A stretch of DNA of 64,000 nt, from IMG/VR virus record IMGVR_UViG_3300032323_000670, positions 51,977 to 115,976 of that record. One strand, 5' to 3'. Positions 48,001 to 56,513 of the stretch are shown here, piece by piece (the stretch's first letter is position 1; every line of letters starts with the position of its first letter). The notes under the pieces were generated by a model, which was given only the letters and a program-made list of their open reading frames with translations, was not told the origin of the DNA and made no database searches. Made by a program: the position numbers and the translations under genes. The DNA is from a virus.

Positions 48001-50230
48001 GTGCTATAATAGCTTTTGTTTCTTTACCTTGAATAGCTTTACCCGCTATACCAATACCAACAGCTAATGATATAAAGAATGCCATGTTAGTAGGTAGCTT
48101 TTGTTTAGGGTGACCATCCACTTCTTGGAAGTTACCTTTAACATTACCTCTTGATCCAACCTCACCATATAATCTTAATTCCTGAGCAGATAGAAATGGA
48201 TTTCTAAACTGAGTATCAGGGGAGTGAAAAGTAAATAATTGTTTACTGTATCCTCTTAAGAAATTATTAGAATCATTCCAATCATTCCAGGGTTCACCAC
48301 CTACACTACCTGCAGGATCACTCCATGACACACTGGTTAAACTAGCATCAGGAGTTAAATCATTATAAGGGTAGTTTTGGTAATAGATATCTTCATTATC
48401 AATACTCTTATACTTACGCATGTTATTGATAATACCTTTAGCTATTACAGTCTTATTACCTTCACGTGAACTTCTTAATATTTCATAACCTACAATACCA
48501 GGTATTAAGTTACCGTCATTATCTACAGGTGGTCTAATATTATCAAACGCTACACCTAAAACTCTAATAGCTTTTGGTGTGCTACCATCAGTTCTAATTC
48601 TAGAATAGTTAGAAGAAGAACCATCAGGGTTAACCGGAGTGATATTTATTATATCACCAGGCATCTTATGATGTCTAATAGGTTTACCACATAGGTCATG
48701 GTTAATGTTTCCAGTATTTGACCAAGGGTGAGCACTAGCATCCCATATCTCGTTCTTGTCTGCAGGATATGTTTCAGTTGATTCCCAGTAACCCATTTTA
48801 CCACGAGCTACAACTTGGTTAGGAATAACATTTGCAGTAGCAGTTGGTAAGCTACTTGATGTAACATAAGCTGTATTAAGCATCTCCCAAACTCTCGGTG
48901 CTACATAGGTTGTACTCTCTGCTTGAGACTGAGCCCATTCTACATCATCCTGACCATATAAACCATAACCTGTATATTCAAGTCCAGTTGCAGGATCTAT
49001 CTCTCTATTAAATTCTTCTGCTCTTCCAGGTATGTGATATGAGCTTGACTTATCACCTGTATTATAAATCCATCTGATCCAGAATGCATATTGTTCATCA
49101 CGCATGTATCCAGTTTGATTACCACCTCTGCGGTAATAGTCTGGGGCTTGCTCCACCATTACCCATTCAGTATTAATCTGATTAGCTAAAGGCTGGTAAT
49201 TAAAATCAAACTTACCTGTGGGAGCAACTCTTAGCGCGTATGCACCGTTTCTATAAATAGCTTCAGACTTTTCATATACAGGTGTTCTTAAAGGAATTGT
49301 CTCAATAGGTACAGTTACTAAAGCTTCATTAATATAATCAAGTGATATATTAATTGATGTTTCAGTAGTATTATAATACCCTATTCTTTTTGCGCTAGTC
49401 TGTTGGTTTATGGTTCTTACAATCACCAACTCAAACTCCTCAAACACAGACGTCTCCATATTGTCCACAGTAACCAAAAGAGAACCTGATAAATTATCAT
49501 GCTCAAACAAAGCTTGCACTTGACTAGGATTAAAATAATCAGTTGCTTTTTGTTGGTTAACCGTATATGCAATAACCGCATAGTATGACCCATTCTGTAA
49601 TGTTCCACCTGCTGGTCCCTTACTAATATTAACACAAGGTGTTTTTATAATCTTTGCAAGACGCAGTCTATCACAATCTAATTGTAGTGGTTGGATAGGT
49701 ACACAGTTTTCACATGGACCGTTTAGAGTATCTCTACATACATAAGGTACACCTGGCCAAGGATCTGAATATGGAGCATTGTCCACATTACCAACATTCA
49801 TTGTTCTATCTGGATTCAAGCCATCTGCCCAGTACACTTGCCAAGAACAATCAAAGTTCTCTTTAGCAATACCAATTATAAGATTAGTCTTCTTAAATCC
49901 TAAACAAGGATCATTAACTATCTTACTATACTCACATCTATCTTCTTTAAAGAATCCTATCTCAGAGTTTGTATCATCTGTTGAGTAGATAACCCATTCA
50001 TCATTTCTTAAATTGATAGCACCTATAACAGTGTATGGAGCTTGAGAACAAAGTACATTCCCAGGCTCATTACCTATAACACCTACCTTACCTAGATTAC
50101 TATTGTTGATAGCATTACGGGCATGTGACCATACCCCATCAGGTTGATAGGCACTATCTAGGTCTTTCATCAGACCCTTAGCAAATGTTTCAGTTTGAAT
50201 ATTTGCTCCGCTTTGCATTCCTTCAGCCAT
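45044..50230 (-). CDS. tail muzzle / stabilisation protein (crAss-like, P22 gp10-type)
   Basis: 1728 residues. The N-terminal ETFAKGLMKDLDSAYQPDGV, then WSHARNAINNSNLGKVGVIG and NEPGNVLC, is the characteristic opening of the crAss-like tail stabilisation/muzzle protein, which closes the tail barrel at the distal end. The rest is beta-rich, aromatic and Asn/Thr-rich, as expected for a large extracellular tail component. Around 790-900 lies a small-residue-rich stretch (VSNGNSTITTATNTAYSSYQ) that may be flexible or membrane-facing. The gene shares TAATG junctions with the ring-protein gene before it and the 253-residue gene after it. This gene order (IHF-like, ring proteins, muzzle, cargo) is the group's usual one. 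Confidence 0.82.
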   Translation of the reverse strand: MAEGMQSGANIQTETFAKGLMKDLDSAYQPDGVWSHARNAINNSNLGKVGVIGNEPGNVLCSQAPYTVIGAINLRNDEWVIYSTDDTNSEIGFFKEDRCEYSKIVNDPCLGFKKTNLIIGIAKENFDCSWQVYWADGLNPDRTMNVGNVDNAPYSDPWPGVPYVCRDTLNGPCENCVPIQPLQLDCDRLRLAKIIKTPCVNISKGPAGGTLQNGSYYAVIAYTVNQQKATDYFNPSQVQALFEHDNLSGSLLVTVDNMETSVFEEFELVIVRTINQQTSAKRIGYYNTTETSINISLDYINEALVTVPIETIPLRTPVYEKSEAIYRNGAYALRVAPTGKFDFNYQPLANQINTEWVMVEQAPDYYRRGGNQTGYMRDEQYAFWIRWIYNTGDKSSSYHIPGRAEEFNREIDPATGLEYTGYGLYGQDDVEWAQSQAESTTYVAPRVWEMLNTAYVTSSSLPTATANVIPNQVVARGKMGYWESTETYPADKNEIWDASAHPWSNTGNINHDLCGKPIRHHKMPGDIINITPVNPDGSSSNYSRIRTDGSTPKAIRVLGVAFDNIRPPVDNDGNLIPGIVGYEILRSSREGNKTVIAKGIINNMRKYKSIDNEDIYYQNYPYNDLTPDASLTSVSWSDPAGSVGGEPWNDWNDSNNFLRGYSKQLFTFHSPDTQFRNPFLSAQELRLYGEVGSRGNVKGNFQEVDGHPKQKLPTNMAFFISLAVGIGIAGKAIQGKETKAIIAPKIFNAGINSVTTPGLVVSNGNSTITTATNTAYSSYQATASTTANVFLSAIGSPDASSGLQTTYAAADASITGIPPIGVPGGANGGSPADISVEKSDADYMSPVIKAFGGIITYAQYMTQGTDATLDIITGFSKYRQYALSYVSHGDMHRHARGNARHSIGNSRRYIQNDSYLENQLQQFETNTINNAFRGRCVTLDVHADIVDPYADLIGDNTAQTVGTARAAGLLNNTPGTNPFVESPRDKKVFDSFNTSAYSYYAGMKIRIRNQYGQLDSVRQLTTGCITRINPNNTTLQSRFSTEPIFGGDIYVGRYTEKNTFFYFYDWLMNQPDGTEYDYRLRSMINNPRFWADFTKFDTNTFIQRVISIIVGSITNPSVLGQIASALPSAMSNLDQSPGTNSFGGGGAINLDTIAASLKFIKNDCWFYLFQSGVRDFFVESEINVDLRDYGTQPFEWHYDAYRMTNLQTLFAPDIIKSGNFFKYDLSLGVSRVFNNFISWGNMQARVYSPFIAETCYTFYKNRAVYSLPQTQDAVRDAWQVYLANNYKDFPSRISSIKPIGKTGSLILFNHDSPVQFLGSESLELDMGTKITVGDGSLFSQAMQNLSNADPEFEHGSCQNRLAVINTPVGIYYMSQSQGKIFQVSGQGIQEISSAGMRWWFNKYLPYTLLEDFPDFPIIDNPVVGIGCQAVYDNTNVILYFCKKDYKVKDEFKGQLTYEPKKGDLTFGVTGTSYLVQLGDPIYFENTSWTVSYDPKAEAWISFHDWHPELAISSKSYFLTTKTGAQGNGQIWRHNSRTDLFANYYGQDYPFELEYLTNTGQQVNTLKNIEYQLECYTYKQNSADVYHVLDFNFDHAVISNTEQVSGQLNLNISPKNNAPALVNYPIVNLNNIDILYSKVEQKYRFNQFWDITRDRGEYTYPAVQQSIWNTQYNGYIRQLNPNNLNYQKPAFQHKRFRHYLTNVLLYRNVSGPVKMLFRLSNEKNLNSPR

Positions 50231-51132
50231 TATACAGCGTTATTAATAGTAAAGTTAGTTGGTTGGAAATAAGACTTGAACATATCATAGTACTTAGAGT
50301 ACATTGCTTTACGGTTCATAGCCCATACTTTCTGCATCTCAGAGAAGTTAGGAGTATTAACAATTGACAGTGCATAGTTTCTAGCAGTTCTATATTCACC
50401 CATAACCAGTTGTAACTGAGCTGATACATTAGAACCATCCATTACTAAATTCTCAAGTATACGTTTCTTTACAGCATACTCATAGTATTCATTAATCATT
50501 GGGTGATCTGGTACCATTAATTCTCCCTCATCATTTTCCATAGCTCCTTGATAGTTAATATACATCTTAGCATCTTGCATGTTAAGATATATCCAACCAT
50601 CTTTTATATAAGCTACATTCTTTCCTCTATACTGCAAGTTTGGACAATCGCAATCTACAAACTCTGAGTTCTTAAATACAACAGGTTCAAGATAATCATA
50701 TCTACGTTCTTCTGTCTTAATGACTTGGATAAGTGAATAGCTTTTACCACATTGGGTAAGGCAAACCTTTTCTCCTTCATTTGATTCATTAGTGCAAGGT
50801 AACTGATCAATCCAAGGTCTGTACTCAGGTACAACTTCTTGTACTTGTGTACCTTGAGGTACAATCACACTTCTGGTCTCGCTTCCGCATAGGAGAGCAA
50901 AGTTCATTACAAAAAAATCATCCGGGAGTCTAGTCCGTCCTTTTTCAACAGTGAGCAATACTTCTTTTGTCATAGCCACTCTAAGACCCAGATCATAGTT
51001 AACCCGCATAGCTACCTTAAATAGTTGTGCGGGATCAATAGAACCTTCTGTAGTAAGACTTTTAAGATCTATACGTACATCTTCTAATAAGGAAGTAAAT
51101 GTTCTGTATTTAAGTGTATAGTTGTAATTCAT
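50230..51132 (-). CDS. tail ring / tubular protein
   Basis: 300 residues. The N-terminal TFTSLLEDVRIDLKSLTTEG, followed by IDPAQLFKVAMRVNYDLGLR, and later GRTRLPDDFF, fits the tail tubular (ring) proteins encoded before the muzzle gene in crAss-like phages. These form stacked rings between portal and muzzle. The middle has paired cysteines (DCDCPN) and CGKSYSLIQV; the C-terminal half is helical (EYYEYAVKKRILENLVMDGS). It begins at TAATG with the preceding gene and ends at TAATG with the muzzle gene, so stoichiometric translation is plausible. I cannot say which numbered ring it is. Confidence 0.7.
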   Translation of the reverse strand: MNYNYTLKYRTFTSLLEDVRIDLKSLTTEGSIDPAQLFKVAMRVNYDLGLRVAMTKEVLLTVEKGRTRLPDDFFVMNFALLCGSETRSVIVPQGTQVQEVVPEYRPWIDQLPCTNESNEGEKVCLTQCGKSYSLIQVIKTEERRYDYLEPVVFKNSEFVDCDCPNLQYRGKNVAYIKDGWIYLNMQDAKMYINYQGAMENDEGELMVPDHPMINEYYEYAVKKRILENLVMDGSNVSAQLQLVMGEYRTARNYALSIVNTPNFSEMQKVWAMNRKAMYSKYYDMFKSYFQPTNFTINNAV

Positions 51133-51797
51133 TATGATCTAAGTTGAGATTGATTATCACCTTGTTGATTGTCAGGATTGATCTGAGACATTCTAAGGAA
51201 GTCATTTACCACTTGTTGCTCGACTTGAGCAAACAAATCAGATGGTATGTTTAAGTACTGATCTTGAACCGGTTTACATGGATCCTCACATGTAGGCATA
51301 AGTTTACTTTCAAATATACCTTCTATTGCAATAGAATCCCAATCAACGTTAGGTATATATAAGTAACCATTTAGGTACCAATAGTATTTTGTTTTATTAT
51401 ATCTAGCTCCTGATGTTTTTTGTTGAGCATTGTAAAACTGAGGTGTAGTTCTGAAGACTTCTTCTGAACCATCTACAGATGCAACTGTTCTCAACAGCAA
51501 TCCTCCATTACCTTCTAATATACCAGGTAACTTATCTTTAGTTCTTTTAATAAGAATTCCAGATTTAACATCGCAACATGCTTCTACTTTGTCTACTTCT
51601 ATAAGATCAACGCAAGGAAGTTTAACATACAAACTATTAAACCGGCTCTGTAAATTCTGAGCAGTTTGCTGTTTGATGTATAGCTTAGCATATTTAAGTA
51701 TGTTACTGTAAATTAATCGGTCTGTGATAAATGAATCAGTATCAACAGCCTTGATGTTGTTACGAACCCTTGATATAGCTTCTCCTATTGTGTTCAT
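51132..51797 (-). CDS. tail ring / adaptor-type structural protein
   Basis: 221 residues. The N-terminal helix IGEAISRVRNNIKAVDTDSF then ITDRLIYSNILKYAKLYIKQ resembles head-tail adaptor and tail-ring proteins, which open with a helical pair and continue as a beta sandwich. Here the sandwich would be YVKLPCVDLIEVDKVEACCD through KYYWYLNGYLYIPNVDWDSI. The C-terminus is Gln/Asn/Ser-rich. It lies between the HU/IHF-like gene and a second ring-like gene in a tightly packed operon. The assignment rests on architecture and order. Confidence 0.62.
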   Translation of the reverse strand: MNTIGEAISRVRNNIKAVDTDSFITDRLIYSNILKYAKLYIKQQTAQNLQSRFNSLYVKLPCVDLIEVDKVEACCDVKSGILIKRTKDKLPGILEGNGGLLLRTVASVDGSEEVFRTTPQFYNAQQKTSGARYNKTKYYWYLNGYLYIPNVDWDSIAIEGIFESKLMPTCEDPCKPVQDQYLNIPSDLFAQVEQQVVNDFLRMSQINPDNQQGDNQSQLRS

Positions 51798-51802
51798 GTT
51801 AC

Positions 51803-52390
51803 TTAATTAAAATCAAACTCATTATATGTTTTCATTGCATCTACTGCAAATTTTATTCTAGCATCTCTTGTTTTTACCATCTGTTGTATCAAAGCAGAAA
51901 CCTTTTCATTTCTATTAAGCTCCATATACATCTTCCAGTTTTCCACATAGTACTTAGAAACAGTTCTTTTAAACTTTCTAGCAGGTTTGAATCCCCACAT
52001 AGCACTATCCTTAAACTTATACTTGGAATTGTAGTTAGTATAAACTATTTTACCAAGAGCTCCATCTGTTTCCCAATTCTTATGAGAAACCTTAACACCG
52101 TATAATCTTGACTTATGATAATCTATATTATCCTTAGGTTTTGATTTACATGTTGCTACAAACATATATCCCAAGCTCTCGGGTAGTTCTACACCTTCCC
52201 TATTTTCCATAACATACTGAGCTATAAGTTCATTAAACTCTTTTATAATAGCTCTTGTTTCACTTATACCTAGTGCCGTTGCACCGGGTACCTTTTTGCA
52301 CAGGGCTTTGTAAAAACTAACACTGTCTGCTTGCTTTGCTTCAACTCTATATCTGGGTTGATTTAAGTCTGGTTTTCTAAAAGTTTCCAT
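51803..52390 (-). CDS. HU/IHF-like structural protein
   Basis: 195 residues. The segment ETRAIIKEFNELIAQYVMEN followed by REGVELPESLGYMFV looks like the helix-then-strand core of the HU/IHF fold; an IHF-like gene at this place, beside ring and muzzle genes, is a known feature of crAss-like phages. The C-terminal half is basic and aromatic (KYKFKDSAMWGFKPARKFKR) and may bind DNA or fit into the tail. It is the first gene after a terminator; its leader (52391-52465) is AT-rich, with TATATTTG on the minus strand at 52455-52462. The fold assignment is moderate; DNA bending or a purely structural role are both possible. Confidence 0.58.
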   Translation of the reverse strand: METFRKPDLNQPRYRVEAKQADSVSFYKALCKKVPGATALGISETRAIIKEFNELIAQYVMENREGVELPESLGYMFVATCKSKPKDNIDYHKSRLYGVKVSHKNWETDGALGKIVYTNYNSKYKFKDSAMWGFKPARKFKRTVSKYYVENWKMYMELNRNEKVSALIQQMVKTRDARIKFAVDAMKTYNEFDFN

Positions 52391-52466
52391 AGCCCTTACT
52401 ATAATTTACAAAATTTGTTGGATGTTTAAAAGTAATACATTACTGAATACTAAACAAATATAGTAG

Positions 52467-52492
52467 AAAACCCCCGAGCCATTGCCCAGGGG
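52467..52492 (-). terminator. rho-independent terminator after the fibre-type genes
   Basis: On the minus strand CCCCTGGGC-AATG-GCTCGGGGG forms a 9-pair stem (with G-T pairs) and 4-base loop, followed directly by TTTT. It lies 41 bases past the stop of the gene ending at 52533 and separates that block from the tail-ring/muzzle operon. Confidence 0.85.
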
Positions 52493-52532
52493 TCCTCCTG
52501 TTTAGTCACGCTAAACCAACAAACGTGGACTA

Positions 52533-53078
52533 TTATGCTGTTAATGTCTTTATCATAATGAGTGCGCTAATAGCACTAGCTCCATCACAATCAGGTCTAA
52601 CTCTAAAATAATAGTTAGTATTAGGATTTAAAAGAGTAAGAGTAAAAGTAGGAGTTGTTAAAGTAGGTGAAGTTGTATAAACTCCTTCTACAGTTCCATA
52701 ATCTACAGTGTAACTATCAGCACCAGTATCTTCCCAGTTAAGTATAATAGCTGTTGTACCTACATAACTAGGATGAACATTAATTGGAGGAAGACAGTCA
52801 TCATCCCAGCTTTGCACAGACATAGCTTGGTAAGCATTTTCTAACGATGCTCCTGCTGGTAATGCTGGGTAAGAGTTACCACCTGCAAATAGTTCTCCAA
52901 AGTTAATGATGCTATAGTTACCATGTTTTACACAAGTATCTTGAATAGTCTCATAGCACGGAGTTGGATCCGGGCATTTGATATCAGGAGGACATGTATA
53001 TACAGGTGCAGTTGTAAGGGGGAGATCCTTACAACCACACGTTGTGTTATTTGTACAATTACAAGTTGAGCAAGCCAT
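52533..53078 (-). CDS. Cys-rich virion surface protein with fibronectin type III domain
   Basis: 181 residues. The N-terminal 45 residues are a cysteine/proline-rich anchor (CSTCNCTNNTTCGCKD, CPPDIKCPDPTPCYETI). Residues about 97-180 form a fibronectin type III domain, seen as PPINVHPSYVGTTAIILNWE, YTVDYGT and NTNYYFRVRPDC. Such phage proteins are typically exposed on capsid or fibres and may bind surface glycans. The stop is followed by a strong terminator, so this is the last gene of its unit. It starts 4 bases after the 487-residue gene, which also ends in a fibronectin-like domain. Confidence 0.72.
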   Translation of the reverse strand: MACSTCNCTNNTTCGCKDLPLTTAPVYTCPPDIKCPDPTPCYETIQDTCVKHGNYSIINFGELFAGGNSYPALPAGASLENAYQAMSVQSWDDDCLPPINVHPSYVGTTAIILNWEDTGADSYTVDYGTVEGVYTTSPTLTTPTFTLTLLNPNTNYYFRVRPDCDGASAISALIMIKTLTA

Positions 53079-53082
53079 TTAA

Positions 53083-54546
53083 TTAGGGTTTAGTAGTTAC
53101 TGAAGTATAAGGGCAATCTCTGATAGTTGAACCAATGATTGTTCTTAAACGTAATTGATATGTAGTTGCTGCTACAAGACCTGTTACAGTTCCTATTACA
53201 GCACCCGCTGCAGGATTAACCACAGTGCTTGATGAAACAATACTTGTAAGAGCATTATTCCAACACTCTACAATATATGTTACAGGACTTGACAAAGGAT
53301 TTGTAAAGCTGTAATCAATTGATGTATTCTCAGTAGCATAAAGCATAGAAGGACACAGTGCTGTATTCTCAACAGTTTGAATAAGACTATCGCTACACTT
53401 AAGATCTACTGCATCAGCACATATAGTTAACTGAACAGTATAATTAGTAAATAGACTTAATCCTGAAACTGACAAATCTACAGTTTGTGCAGCCCCGCCT
53501 AAGTTAGGAATCACTGATACTTGAGTTGTATAAGATACACCATACGCATCTGTAATAGTTACATACATACCTGCAGGATAGCAGTCTGAGAAACCAGGAG
53601 CAGATCCAGCAAAAGTTAAACTGATGTTTGGATTAGTGTAAGCTACAGTCATAGTAATATCTACATCTGCGCATGATACATTACAACAGTTGTTTATAAC
53701 ACTTTGTACAGCTGTTCTAATATCACAGATAGTGATCCACATATTGTTTACAGCATCCGCCATAGTACTATATGAACCAGCATTTATCCAACCAGGTAAT
53801 GATCCGTAGTTTACTCCAGCATTATTTAATGTAGGAGTAGTATCTAAATTAATACATTGCTGTGCAATACCAATTCCAATCTGAGTAGGATTTCCTGTAG
53901 CAGTCTGTAATGCACAGAATGCTGATTCTAGGTCTTCCACAAAAGTTTCAATTGGAATATTAGTAGCAGGTGATAGACAACTGGTAGGTATTTCAATTGG
54001 TGGAATAACAGGGTTACATGCATCACAATCTTCAAACACTTCAATTCTATCACTTAATGTAATAAGTGTAGCATTGATTGTTGTAATATCATCTACAATC
54101 TCACACACTTTAGTAGCAATAGCTGATGCATAATCCTGTAAGGACATTTGAGTAACTAAATCACCAAACGCATTAGTATATTGAAAACAAGGTGCAATTG
54201 AAATCTGACAGTTTAAAGCATCAGTACAATCAAAACCTGTGTTAGATTTAGCTGTACCTATCTCACCTTGTTGTGTGCAAAGCTGATCTAAGATAAACTG
54301 AATAAGATCATGAATGTTCTCAGGCTTAGGGCAAATAGGAGGAAAGCATGATACATCAAAGCCGGTAATATCTAACTGATCAACTAATGTACAAAGCTCT
54401 GTTGCTACCTTATAAGTAACATCAGAAATACTATCTCCTCTGCATAATGTAATGCATGGAATATCTGGTCCCTGCCAGATTACGCAGTTACTTGAAACAG
54501 GATTACATCCTGCTTGTGTATCTGATGGTTGAATTGGAAGTGCCAT
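53083..54546 (-). CDS. virion fibre-type protein with C-terminal fibronectin-like domains
   Basis: 487 residues. The N-terminal CVIWQGPDIPCITLCRGDSI, followed by SDVTYKVATELCTLVDQLDI, is a conserved attachment module of Bacteroidota phage virion proteins. A helical repeat-like part with regular cysteines (CPKPENIHDLIQFILDQLC; CEIVDDITTINATLITLSDR) suggests a trimeric fibre shaft. From about residue 290 there are two fibronectin-like sandwiches (DVDITMTVAYTNPNISLTFA; TYQLRLRTIIGSTIRDC). It lacks a Shine-Dalgarno sequence; the leader is TA-rich (TAAATTATATATATG). Probably a head or tail fibre involved in adsorption. Confidence 0.68.
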   Translation of the reverse strand: MALPIQPSDTQAGCNPVSSNCVIWQGPDIPCITLCRGDSISDVTYKVATELCTLVDQLDITGFDVSCFPPICPKPENIHDLIQFILDQLCTQQGEIGTAKSNTGFDCTDALNCQISIAPCFQYTNAFGDLVTQMSLQDYASAIATKVCEIVDDITTINATLITLSDRIEVFEDCDACNPVIPPIEIPTSCLSPATNIPIETFVEDLESAFCALQTATGNPTQIGIGIAQQCINLDTTPTLNNAGVNYGSLPGWINAGSYSTMADAVNNMWITICDIRTAVQSVINNCCNVSCADVDITMTVAYTNPNISLTFAGSAPGFSDCYPAGMYVTITDAYGVSYTTQVSVIPNLGGAAQTVDLSVSGLSLFTNYTVQLTICADAVDLKCSDSLIQTVENTALCPSMLYATENTSIDYSFTNPLSSPVTYIVECWNNALTSIVSSSTVVNPAAGAVIGTVTGLVAATTYQLRLRTIIGSTIRDCPYTSVTTKP

Positions 54547-54583
54547 ATATATAATTTACTGTTTTTTTATCTATTATCAAAAT

Positions 54584-55708
54584 TTATGATGGACAATACT
54601 GACAAGGATCTGGATCATAGTTACTGTCTATAATATTAGAAGACTGTAATGCGTAGGTATAGGTGTATGATGGATCTATACCTGCCGCAATCCAAGCACC
54701 ACTTACCAAAACACATCCACCATTATAAGTAAATACATAAGTTTGTTGAAAATCAATCATTGGTAAGATATCGTAATCTAATGTAAAATTGAAAGCAGGA
54801 CAGGCTTGTTGAATAGGCACAGAACTACCATCTAAACAGTTGCCTCCACAACTAAAGTTTGTTCCCGCACCACCATCATTAACATGAAATGAATATGTTA
54901 TAGGCGGAGCCGGAGGTATAAAAGGATTACCTGAAGGTTCTGGACAAATAACTGGTGTAACCGGTGTAGTTATAATACAAGCTGTAGGATCATTGATCAT
55001 AGCTAAGTCAGATAGATTCTTTCTTATCCACAGTCTCTCTAAGTTAACACCATCACATTGATTACTTATACCATACTTTAACTGTTTAAAAAGTCTATAG
55101 TAACCATCTGCAAATCTTATGTTAGCAGTTATATCACACTGGCTTTGTTGAATCTGATAAAACTTTCTATCAGGCTTAGGTATAACTCTAGTATACTTGA
55201 TAGGAGCAGGTTCAGGAGCGGGTAAGCAACATTCACAGTCATCAAATATCTGAGGTACATCAGCTTCATTAGTAGCTATTGTAACATCAGTAATGGTTTG
55301 CTCATTGAATACTACTGTTGATACACCCCAGCAAACATCCGATCCTTCAAGTTTTACAACTTGCTCTACAGCATCTGCTAGTTCAGAAGTAAAAGAATAG
55401 ATAGGATCTTCAACCTCTAAACAATCTGTTAGGATATACACATTAACTACAGGAGGTTCGGGTATGGCTTCTATACAAGTAACACATTCTGGAAATGTAT
55501 TTAATACATTATAAGGTAATATAGCAGCGGGCCCGCCTGATTTTGAAACTCTCCAGCAAGTCTCAGGGTACTCAGCAAGATAAACAATAAATGGAACAAC
55601 ATCAGGATTGCTAGGAAAAGTTGATAAGGCAGGAGTTGCTCCTACGCTTGTACGCAAGTCAGGCAATGCCTCATTACAATCTATAAAAAAACAACCTGAT
55701 AGTGCCAT
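54584..55708 (-). CDS. Cys-rich virion protein with repeated CW...C..C segments
   Basis: 374 residues. Two to three copies of a short beta module are visible: YPETCWRVSKS with FPECVTCIEA at about 50-80, SDVCWGVSTVVF with FDDCECCLP at about 125-165, and a related opening CFFIDCNEALPDL. The C-terminal part has NDGGAGTNFSCGGNCLDGSS and a beta-rich end. These modules recur in virion surface proteins of Bacteroidota phages; their ligand is not known to me. It lies in the block with other Cys-rich proteins between two terminators. Confidence 0.62.
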   Translation of the reverse strand: MALSGCFFIDCNEALPDLRTSVGATPALSTFPSNPDVVPFIVYLAEYPETCWRVSKSGGPAAILPYNVLNTFPECVTCIEAIPEPPVVNVYILTDCLEVEDPIYSFTSELADAVEQVVKLEGSDVCWGVSTVVFNEQTITDVTIATNEADVPQIFDDCECCLPAPEPAPIKYTRVIPKPDRKFYQIQQSQCDITANIRFADGYYRLFKQLKYGISNQCDGVNLERLWIRKNLSDLAMINDPTACIITTPVTPVICPEPSGNPFIPPAPPITYSFHVNDGGAGTNFSCGGNCLDGSSVPIQQACPAFNFTLDYDILPMIDFQQTYVFTYNGGCVLVSGAWIAAGIDPSYTYTYALQSSNIIDSNYDPDPCQYCPS

Positions 55709-55720
55709 ATTTACTTTTAT

Positions 55721-55849
55721 TTAATTTTTGTTTTGAGCCTTCTTGGCTTCATAAGTATGTATACATTTTGTACATACTTGTTTACCATCTTTGCTTGTTC
55801 TCTTTTGGCAACCACAGCTTAGGTTTGCTCCACAATTTGCACATTTCAT
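55721..55849 (-). CDS. small zinc-ribbon protein (42 residues)
   Basis: Reads MKCANCGANLSCGCQKRTSK then DGKQVCTKCIHTYEAKKAQN and KN. Cysteine pairs CANC...CGC and CTKC give a zinc-ribbon-like arrangement. Small proteins of this type are common in virion gene clusters of Bacteroidota phages. The start is preceded by the shared leader TTTAAAAACCAACATATT. It lies between two structural genes, so an assembly or structural role, or a regulator, is possible. Confidence 0.68.
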   Translation of the reverse strand: MKCANCGANLSCGCQKRTSKDGKQVCTKCIHTYEAKKAQNKN

Positions 55850-55867
55850 AATATGTTGGTTTTTAAA
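55847..55867 (-). promoter_or_regulatory. A-rich leader with TTAAAAACCAACA before ATG
   Basis: On the minus strand TTTAAAAACCAACATATTATG precedes the zinc-ribbon gene. It differs from the leader at 62420-62442 (TTTTAAAAAACCAACAGATTATG) by one A and one base, far more than the surrounding sequences agree. Interpreted as a translation-initiation element; a promoter element is not excluded. Confidence 0.4.
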
Positions 55868-55870
55868 TTA

Positions 55871-56425
55871 TTAACATGATCCACAACCACATCCGCAAGC
55901 TAACTTTCTAAGTTTACCTACAACATATGTATACATAGCCATACCCTCTGAAGGATTATGACAATACTCTACACGTGCTTTAGCAGCTTGTAGCATAGTC
56001 CAGAGAAGTTGTACTTCTTGTAATTTCTTTCTGAGTGGTCCTTGAGGCTCACAATCAGAAACATCAAGACAACAAAGCAATTCATTTATTTGATTTAATG
56101 CTTGAGTAATACGTAAGTGGTTATACTCTACATATACTGTATCATTAGGAGCCACGCTGTATCTAACAACATATACGCCATCAGGGATAGCATTACGTGT
56201 AGTTGCGCAGTTGGTTAGCTGTAAACCTAATTCACAGGCATTATAGTTAACTGAGAAATCTGTACCAGGTTGCAACTCAATTGCAGTAGTAAATCCCGGT
56301 GCTGTTATCTGAAGCTTTGGACAATCCAAAGGTACGTTCTCATTGTATGTACTTGTATCAATAACTCTAAAGATACATGTAGTAAGAACATCAGGAATTT
56401 CTATTGATAGTGCGTGTTGTGCCAT
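55871..56425 (-). CDS. virion protein with beta domain and Cys-rich C-terminal tail
   Basis: 184 residues. The N-terminal half is a beta domain: LSIEIPDVLTTCIFRVIDTS, FTTAIELQPGT, then IPDGVYVVRYSVAPNDTVYV. A helical part follows (LRITQALNQINELLCCLDVS; KKLQEVQLLWTMLQAAKARV). The protein ends in LACGCGCGSC, an unusual cluster of alternating cysteines that could bind metal or make disulfides. Similar two-part proteins occur among fibre-associated proteins of Bacteroidota phages. It is the first gene after the terminator of the 425-residue gene. Confidence 0.62.
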   Translation of the reverse strand: MAQHALSIEIPDVLTTCIFRVIDTSTYNENVPLDCPKLQITAPGFTTAIELQPGTDFSVNYNACELGLQLTNCATTRNAIPDGVYVVRYSVAPNDTVYVEYNHLRITQALNQINELLCCLDVSDCEPQGPLRKKLQEVQLLWTMLQAAKARVEYCHNPSEGMAMYTYVVGKLRKLACGCGCGSC

Positions 56426-56452
56426 AGTACTAAGTTACAAAGATATAGTGTA

Positions 56453-56497
56453 AAAATAAAAAAGAGGAGGGGATTTTTTATCCCACCCCTCTTTTTA
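56453..56497 (-). terminator. rho-independent terminator after the 425-residue structural gene
   Basis: On the minus strand AGAGGGGTGGGAT, a short A-rich loop and ATCCCCTCCTCT make a 12-pair stem with one bulge, followed by TTTTTTATTTTTA. The stem is flanked by an A-run and a T-run on both strands, so it may work in both directions. Confidence 0.88.
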
Positions 56498-56513
56498 TAA
56501 GTTTTAATTAAGA

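Noticed and set aside
52455-52462. TATATTTG on the minus strand as a Bacteroidota -7 box (TAnnTTTG) before the HU/IHF-like gene
   Set aside because: No TTTG partner about 20 bases upstream (that place is the terminator stem); one 8-mer in AT-rich DNA is weak, so I mention it only in the gene entry.
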